Source of the DNA: Crotalaria pallida
Lineage: Eukaryota; Streptophyta; Magnoliopsida; Fabales; Fabaceae
Assembly (NCBI GenBank): GCA_037953625.1
Contig: CM075651.1
Coordinates: 127,996,501 to 128,060,500 of the forward strand
Length of the DNA: 64,000 nucleotides
Direction: 5' to 3'
Shown here: positions 57,767 through 64,000 of the stretch, one piece after another
How positions within the stretch are numbered: position 1 is the stretch's first letter
How the letters are laid out: each line of letters starts with the position of its first letter
The notes under the pieces: generated by a model
Told to the model about the DNA's origin: nothing
What the model saw: only the letters and a program-made list of their open reading frames with translations
Databases searched by the model: none
Position numbers and translations under genes: made by a program

Positions 57767-58577
57767 TTGTTTTTGTGTCATTTGAAAAATCACCACATTA
57801 GTCTTATTTTAATTCGTCTTGGTTCTTGGTTGAAATTGTTCTTGATGATATTCTGAATATTGTGTATTAACTGTGTGTGATGCTTAATGAATTCCAAGGT
57901 GTTTTGATGTTTATAGTGTTTAAATCTTGTCAAAATGTTCAAAATGGTGCAAAAATCGTGTAATTCAAATTTTAATTAGTTTTAAATTGAAAAAGTTTTT
58001 AATCAGGGTCTGATGAAAAGACACGAGTATTTTTCAAAAGACTCTAGTCTTTACAGTTCTTCAAATTTGTTGCTCTCAGGCAACACTCGAGTCTTTCCAA
58101 AAGACTCGAGTCTTCATAATTTTCTGAAATTGTTGCTATCAGGCAACACTCGAGTCTTTCCAATTTCACTCGAGTCTTGGCTGGTCTGTCTGTGCTCCAA
58201 CGCGAACTAGCTAAATTTTTTGGTGCATGAGTCTCGGAAGACTCGAGTATTTTACAAAAGACTCGAGTGGTTCTTACGAACAACTCGAGTGTTTTTCAAA
58301 AGACTCGAGTCTTTCACATTAGATATATCTTAATCCTGCGTTTTTCAGCAGTCATTTTTCGAACCCATTTTCTCTCTTCTCTCGGATTCTCTCTTCTCTC
58401 TCATACGAAATCTTTTTTTTTTTACTCAAATTTTTGCCAAAATACACTAGAACAACACCTTTTTAACTCATTTTAAACTTTATTTCTTTCGATTTCAACT
58501 GTTTTCACTGTCAAATCCGAAACCCCCTTTCAAAACCCTAATTTCCAAAAACTCAAAATTCTCAACTTTCTTCTACA
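57767..58577 (+). other. SIRE spacer with CTCGAG palindrome cluster
   Basis: No frame before the env-like ORF. 58018-58320 contains eight intact ACTCGAGT-type sites and two mutated ones, in the same AAAGACTCGAGT context as in the LTRs. The last 200 bp are pyrimidine-rich (CTCTCTTCTCTC), perhaps a splice acceptor tract or a leader for the downstream ORF. Confidence 0.8.
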
Positions 58578-59826
58578 ATGACATCTTCTTCTAGACATGG
58601 GAAGCGGGTAAGGCAGGCTTCACCATCAGATGAGGACATTCCTAACCATTTTCATGCATCTCAGTGTGAGCCCTGCTTTGCTCTATTCTCAAACCGTGGC
58701 TTCGGGGTACATAGCTGGATAAATTGTGAATTCCTACAGAGTAAGGGCTTTTCATTCATACCAAACCTTAGGGAACAGAAACTCATAAAGTTTTTAGAAT
58801 TTAATGGACCAATCTACCCTAGATTAGTTAGAACTTTTTATGCAGACCTTAGGCTTCATAATGATAGATTAGAAACTATGGTTGAAGGAATAGTGTTTAC
58901 TGTTAAAGCTAGAGATCTGCATCATGTCTTCGGGCTCTCATGACATGGGGAAAACAGTTTACGAGCAAATGCCGATACAATTTTTCAAAACTTACTTCGC
59001 CCCTGTCGTGTGTGGCTCGAAGGGCCTAAGAATGCAAAATTGATGACCGCACAATCTAGGGTGTTGCACTACATTGTTTCCCACCAGCTTGTACCACAAA
59101 CCTCGGCCAATTATGCCAAACCTACCAACGAGGAGCTTCGCCTCGTTGATGCCATTCTTACCCACCATCAGCTGAACTGGTGTAGGATTATTCTTGATAG
59201 GATGCTTGCTGCTTCCAAGACTAGGCACCTTAAATGGTTACCCTACCCCAAGCATGTGTCCCGCCTCCTATCCCATTTTAGTGTGCAAATCCAACCAAAT
59301 GAAGAGTGCGTGACCCTACAAGCCAATCTGAATAGTTTAAATAATGGGGCTCTTAAACTTCAAGGGATGAAATTTCATGCACCCAGGGGAAAGTAAATGT
59401 GGAAGGAGGATGTGGCAGCGAGCGGAAAATGCTGCAGCACAACAAGGTGTTGATGCTGAGCAGTTAGAGGGAGAAGCTACAGCATTCCATGCAGCTGAGG
59501 CTGGTCATCCGATTGAGGACGAGATTGATTTTGACAATCTTCGTGGTCCTCATCCGGATTTTGGTTTTGATGGCTCGGTTTGGAGGGACAATGTCATTTC
59601 TAGGTTGGATACCCTAGATGGGAGGGTGGATTCTCTTGCTACTGCTATTGATGCCCAACGAGATGACATTGTTAGTCTTGACGCACAGATGGGTGCTCAG
59701 ACGGCCATGCTTTACTCACGGTTGGATGAGCATTCCGATCGGATGGATAGACGCTTTGATGAGATGATGGCCGCCTTTAGCCGTTTTTATCCTCCATCTG
59801 ATGATCCACCTCCGTCCATGTTCTGA
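58578..59826 (+). pseudogene. SIRE env-like ORF (Transposase_32-type domain), broken
   Basis: ATG at 58578, MTSSSRHGKRVRQ. The first part has FLEFNGPIYPRLVRTFYADL and VKARDLHHVFGLS, which I associate with the 'putative plant transposon protein' domain found in SIRE second ORFs. A TGA at 58941-58943 interrupts; the same frame continues to 59394 (LVPQTSANYAKPTNEE, HHQLNWCRIILDRML). A frameshift in 59377-59396 moves to the last part (EDEIDFDNLRGPHPDFG, then DTLDGRVDSLATAIDAQRDD, heptad-like coiled coil) ending at 59824-59826. The envelope comparison is historical; I see no clear signal peptide or membrane segment. Function unknown. Confidence 0.8.
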
Positions 59827-60488
59827 TATTGATGATGCTGTTTTAGAATTTTTTTGATTTTTAGTTTTTACTGCTTTTGTCTAAACTTTATCAGCAATGT
59901 ATTTCTTTTGGAAGTTTGTTGTTCTGAAACACTAAGGCTTAGGGCTTATAAAACTATCTGTGATGCCGCTCATATCGCATTTTATCTTATTTGCACTTTA
60001 ATTCTGGATTATGGTGGCCATAATATATTTTTTTTTGCTATGATATTTTTGTTTAAGTCCGAAATTTCAGGAGGAGCTACAATTCTTTTTGACAAATGAT
60101 TCTCAATGCTGCATAATGGGGTTATTTTCTTTTGGTGTTTCTCCTCCTAATAATTTATCTTCTTTTTTTTTGGTAGAAGAAAAAATCTTATTACCAAAAT
60201 CAAATAATAGAGCTCACACAATCAAATAATTTATCTTCTTTTTGCTAATGACAAAAAGGGGGGAGAAATGTTTACTTGATATTTTGATATTTTGTTGTTG
60301 TTGCTATTGTAATGTTTACTTGATATTTTGATATTTTTTTTTGTTGCTATTGTTTTATGTTTTATGCCAAGTTTCGACAGGTTTTAATAGTGTTCAAGTA
60401 TTGAGGGGGAGTTTCCTCAATTTGGATTCAAATGGCCAACAAAGTAGGACATCGTGTGGAAATCATCAAGATAGTGTTTTGTCATCAT
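59827..60488 (+). other. 3' untranslated region of SIRE element
   Basis: T-rich, with a duplicated TGTTTACTTGATATTTTGAT (60269 and 60312) and AATAATTTATCTTCTTTTT (60149 and 60224). No gene recognised. Confidence 0.5.
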
Positions 60489-60500
60489 CAAAAAGGGGGA
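60489..60500 (+). other. Polypurine tract of SIRE element
   Basis: AAAAAGGGGGAA shortly before the 3' LTR. A similar AAAAAGGGGGGAG lies at 60254-60266 and could be a second, central-like tract. Confidence 0.8.
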
Positions 60501-60504
60501 ATAT

Positions 60505-62060
60505 TGTAAAATCAAGCCTCCAAGGATGTTAGTTTTGATGATGGCAAAATAACTAGATCAAGTATTGAAGTCCAATCAACAACAATATCAAAGAAGCTTC
60601 AAGATCATTCACTCTCATTGTATATTTGTATTTAATTGTAATTGTCTTTATTTTGAGTGTGGGTGGTTAGAATTAATTTCTATCTAAGTAAAAATAATTA
60701 ATATGCGTTATAGGTTGATATTAACTTAGATTATACTTGAGAAGAAAATCAAAACAAAAATGAAAAACGAATTTTGTCAACTCTCATCAAAACACTCGAG
60801 TGTTTTGAGAAAGACTCGAGTATTCCACTCGAGCATTCTGAAAAGACTCGAGTGTTGGTGACCAGATCAGCAAATATAACTGTTGGTTTTGTACGTGCAA
60901 CGGACTTTTTTCAGCCTGGCCAAAAGACTCGAGTATTGGCCAAAAGACTCGAGTCTTTCGACCCAGTTAGCAAAAATAAGAACGTTGGAATAGCACCAAG
61001 TTCATTGTGTGGACTTGATGCTCCTCTTATTTTTCCTCCTCTATAAATTGTGAACTGTTGCTAAGTGCAAAACACAACAAGCATACTCTAATCTTCTTCT
61101 CTCAAGTGTTAATCTTTCAAACTCAACTTTTCCCTCATATTGTTATTTCCTCTTAGGTTGAGTTTAGGTCTCAAATTTATTGAGTTGTGCTTAATTGTGC
61201 GAATTCATTGTGAAATTCGTAATACACATACAAATTAGCTTTTTGCTTTAAGTCTTGCTTTGTTCCCAAGCAAACCCTAAGTGAGACTTAGGTGTTTTGG
61301 AGTCTTCAGAGTTCTCAAGCACAAAGACTAAGAAGTTCTTAGCCCGGTGGAGCTTCTTGAAAGGTGTTCAAGGAAGCTTTGGAAGAGTTCTTCATCACCG
61401 CAATCAAATTGGGGTAGAATTCAAGAGTTTGGTACACTCTTGGAAGGGTTAGGTTGAATGAGGCTATCTCAATTAATCCTTTGTAATTTCTAACAATTTG
61501 ATTTATAGAAAATCTCCTAAAGTGGTTAAGAGGACTGGACGTAGCTCTTTGATTAAGAGTGAACCAGTATAAAATTGGTTGTGTGTTGATTTATTGCTTT
61601 CATTCTTATTCTTGCACAATCAACCTAAAGCTTTTCAAGAAAAATGGGCTATCTAATTGGGTAGTAATTCCATAGCAATTAAGTGTTATTAAGTTGTTCT
61701 AATTTATCTTAATTGCTTACTATTCTGTTAGATAAGTGTCTGAACTGTATTGGATTAATTGGAAGTGAGTTGCTAATTTTTCAGAACTGGTTTTAGTGCA
61801 ACTCTGTACGAAAGACTCGAGTATTTCTATGAGTACTCGAGTTGTTCATGCTCAAAGACTCGAGTAGTTCATAAAAGACTCGAGTGGTTCATCCTGACTC
61901 GAGTGCTTTCTGAAAGACTCGAGTATTTCGAGCAGTTTTTCAGAAAAATCAGCTTTACTAAAATTCTTTTAATACCATTCGAAATATTTGGTATTGTTGC
62001 TTCATATTACTATTCACCCCCCCTCTAGTAATTGCTAAGCCCGCTTGTTGGTTTCCAACA
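60505..62060 (+). repeat. 3' LTR of SIRE-type copia element
   Basis: 1556 bp, same ends as the 5' LTR. Twelve intact CTCGAG palindromes in two clusters (60795-60960 and 61812-61930). A few percent difference from the 5' LTR by eye. Confidence 0.95.
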
Positions 62061-62162
62061 CATATCATAACAATACATACACATTCTAATTCAAAGGCAT
62101 AATTCACAACTATAACATAGTTAACATCCATTTAACACAATCAATTCAATTCAACACATATA

Positions 62163-62436
62163 CCTCCTCCGGTCCTATTTATAAGACCCTTTCGGAGTTT
62201 TTATTTTGGTCGTATTTATAAGACCCTTTTTTAATTTTCAATAGCATTTAATTACTTTTTTTTCACAAACACTCCTATTAAGTCAACACTTTTTAGAGTT
62301 CCAATGATAATTATAGGGGTAATTTTGAAAAAGTATATCAAATTTTCCCATTTCCAATGCCACTAACAAATTTAACCACTTTTCTTGGTGGGAGTGAAAA
62401 ACCCCAAAAGAGTTTTATAAATAGGACCAGAGGGAG
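62163..62436. mobile_element. Stowaway MITE
   Basis: Termini CCTCCTCCGGTCCTATTTAT and ATAAATAGGACCAGAGGGAG are inverted repeats; TA on both sides (62161-62162, 62437-62438). 274 bp. A second inner GGTCGTATTTATAAGACCC echoes the terminus. Interior resembles, in opposite orientation, the MITE at 20635. Confidence 0.9.
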
Positions 62437-62749
62437 TACTATAGTAGCATTACATAATCAATTACGTACAATCACACTTGGTTTTGTTCATTTCAACCTT
62501 AATTTGATGTTAATAACTTACTATCCAAGTATAGCTCAATTGGTTTAGCCACTACACTAATTTCTTAAGGTAAGCGTGACATGAATCATAAGTTTTAATT
62601 GCTCAAAATATCTTCATGGATTATTTTGACCTCCAAGTTAATTAATCCATGAGTTTATTCTTTTTTGTTTCCATTGAAGCTTATGGAGAGCTTTATAACA
62701 CATTAAGCTTTCAAATTACTAACCTATTCATAAGATTAACTCCTCCCAT
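62437..62749. other. Intergenic DNA with a possible SINE A-box remnant
   Basis: TATAGCTCAATTGGTTTAG at 62531-62549 resembles a polymerase III A box but no B box follows. Otherwise no feature. Confidence 0.3.
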
Positions 62750-62990
62750 ACCTAGCACAAGAAAGGCTTAGTGAGCCTGGTTCTAGGGCTCCTACTTGAT
62801 GATTTCTTATTCCTCTGGTCCTTCCTCAACTCCCTTCTATAGAATTTCATGTTAAGAAAAGAGAAGAATTATGGAAAGATTGTTTTTTTAGTTTTTGGAA
62901 GAGTTTCGAGAGTGTGAGAGGTACATAGAGGTTGTTTGAGATTCTCACAGGCTAATTGTGCCCCAAAATAACTACTTAAGGGTTTATATA
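62750..62990 (-). promoter_or_regulatory. Minus-strand promoter, leader and splice donor module 2
   Basis: Minus strand: TATA box TATATAAA (62983-62990), leader of about 230 bp, an ATG with a 28-codon basic frame (MKFYRREL ... PFLC) ending in a TAG that overlaps the donor GTGCTAG|GTATGG at 62751. The layout resembles module 1 at 40134-40378, though the sequences differ. It may be an LTR promoter or the first exon of a gene continuing left in the pre-insertion DNA. Confidence 0.4.
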
Positions 62991-63160
62991 GGTGTATGAA
63001 TTAGGGGTTTAATGGTTTGGTCCGATCCGGTCATATATTTGAAAGATATTAGAGATCATGCTAATAAAATTATCATGGTTTGGTCTAATTTGGTCTTGGT
63101 GTATTTTGCATATAAGATCGGACTCCGGTCGGGTCCAATCTATTTTACACATTTAATTAA
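62991..63160. mobile_element. hAT-like element remnant
   Basis: TAGGGGTTTAATGGTTTGGT and following CCGATCCGGTC resemble the terminus of the element at 31852-32552 (opposite-strand TAGGGATGTAATGG, GGTCCGGTCCGATCCG). The other end is not found. Confidence 0.5.
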
Positions 63161-64000
63161 AATTTAAAGGGTTTGCTTAGTTAAAAATAGTAAATAAATC
63201 TATAAAAACTAAGTCTATTATCACTTGAATCATTAAATGGTTAGTTTTTTTTTTATTTATAAAAATGCACTTCTTTTAATCTCTTATCCTCAGCTCTTAG
63301 GGCTGAGATTAAGAAAATCCAAATTTAAAATATCGGAAATAACAATAGTCCAGATAACAATATCATTCAAATTAACATCAAAGATAAAAATACAAAATGT
63401 CTTTGTAAATGAATTTTTCAATAAATAAAACTATAAAATTCTAGGTATTTTTCTCTCTGAGTAGTTACTAAAATGAGACGGCTAGGTATATAAATTAGAA
63501 AGTGAGAATTGAGTAAGTGAGCAATGAGGTTTAGAGGATGAGAAAATAAACACTAAGAACTGAGAAGGATTAGGTAATAAATTATTTTCTCCATATTTCT
63601 ACTGAATATTGAATTTCTAAATAAATATAACTTATAAAATAAAATAAAATAGCTAAACTAACCTAACTTATAAGACGGAGGAAGTAACAAATTATAATCA
63701 TAAACCTTTTGGCATCATTTATATGATGAATACTTATGTTGGAGGCTTGGAGCTGAGCTCAAGCTGACGTACAGGTCGGCTTTCCTATGCTTGCTCTTGG
63801 TTGTTGCTATGCCCGTCGAGTACAGCCACGTCAGCGTTTCCAACTGGTTCCACCATTCGGGCAACGCGGGTAGCTCAAAATTACTAGCCCGTCACCTTCT
63901 TCGGGCAACTTCACCGCCTTTTTAACTAGTCTTTGATTCCATGAAGATAAAAAGTTCCCTTTATTTTAAAAAAATAAATTAATGGCTTAATTATGCGAAA
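63161..64000. other. Right-edge DNA, no gene seen
   Basis: AT-rich to 63720. CTTATAAGACGGAGGAAGTA at 63669-63688 looks like a lone Stowaway terminus. 63740-63920 is GC-richer (GCCCGTCGAG, ACGTCAGCG, CCATTCGGGCAACG, CTTCGGGCAAC) but has no long frame; nature unknown. Confidence 0.4.

Larger units (their letters stand above)
41597..62060 (+). mobile_element. SIRE/Maximus-type Ty1/copia retrotransposon (decayed, interrupted by a gypsy element)
   Basis: TG...CA LTRs at 41597-43142 and 60505-62060 and target duplication CATAT at 41592-41596 and 62061-62065. Order: LTR, primer site, gag, protease-integrase-RT-RNase H, then a long region with an env-like ORF, purine tract and LTR. The order integrase before RT marks it as copia; long LTRs and the extra ORF after pol mark it as SIRE/Maximus. 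Without the nested gypsy the element is about 10.8 kb. Four nonsense codons (43562, 54915, 56270, 58941), about four frameshifts and the insertion at 45083 leave it non-autonomous. Confidence 0.95.

Noticed and set aside
62531..62600. tRNA-like start TATAGCTCAATTGG
   Set aside because: No B box or cloverleaf follows; at most a degraded SINE remnant.

Overview
The window reads as repeat-rich nuclear DNA of a flowering plant, most likely a papilionoid legume. The evidence is one intron-containing plant gene embedded in Ogre-type and Tekay-type Ty3/gypsy elements, SIRE/Maximus-type Ty1/copia elements, TRIMs, a tRNA-derived SINE and several MITE families. No bacterial, organellar or viral gene set is present, and no rRNA or functional tRNA gene was seen. 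The species is inferred, not read directly.

Layout. 1-2638: the 5' end of a minus-strand SIRE-type copia element (LTR, tRNA-Met primer site, intact gag running off the left edge). 2639-17849: a minus-strand Ogre/Tat gypsy element with a 3.2-kb 5' LTR, a tRNA-Arg-type primer site, an upstream ORF1 broken by one TAG, an intact gag-pro ORF, a 283-bp spliceable intron that restores frame, and an intact pol with two RNase H domains. Its 3' LTR is not in the window; it probably lies beyond the copia element at the left edge. 17850-21900: old repeats, including a SINE with a perfect 14-bp target duplication, a LINE reverse-transcriptase fossil, two Stowaway-like MITEs and a decayed gag-pro fragment.

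21900-31143: the one host gene. Ten coding exons, all joined at GT-AG sites, give an uninterrupted 809-residue protein that I recognise as the plant TRAPP-associated (TRIPP-like) family. Its 2.6-kb first intron carries a MULE-type MITE with a perfect 9-bp target duplication. 31144-33526: 3' flank with a hAT-like MITE (8-bp duplication), a MULE-like MITE (10-bp duplication) and a Stowaway fragment.

33527-41591 and 62066-64000 were one continuous stretch before a copia insertion. They contain non-coding, LTR-like minus-strand sequence and a head-to-head TRIM array bounded by a single 5-bp duplication (36276-37503). 41597-62060 is a decayed SIRE-type copia element with both LTRs, target duplication CATAT and a broken env-like ORF. 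Its protease region is split by a complete but decayed 9.7-kb Tekay chromovirus (45083-54787, target duplication GCAAT). The nesting gives a relative order: copia first, Tekay second.

The host gene probably acts in membrane trafficking. The other coding sequence is retroelement-derived: capsid (gag), protease, reverse transcriptase/RNase H and integrase work together in copy-and-paste transposition. The least explained structures are the clusters of element-specific palindromes at fixed places in SIRE LTRs, the inverted TRIM array, and two minus-strand promoter/leader/splice-donor modules.
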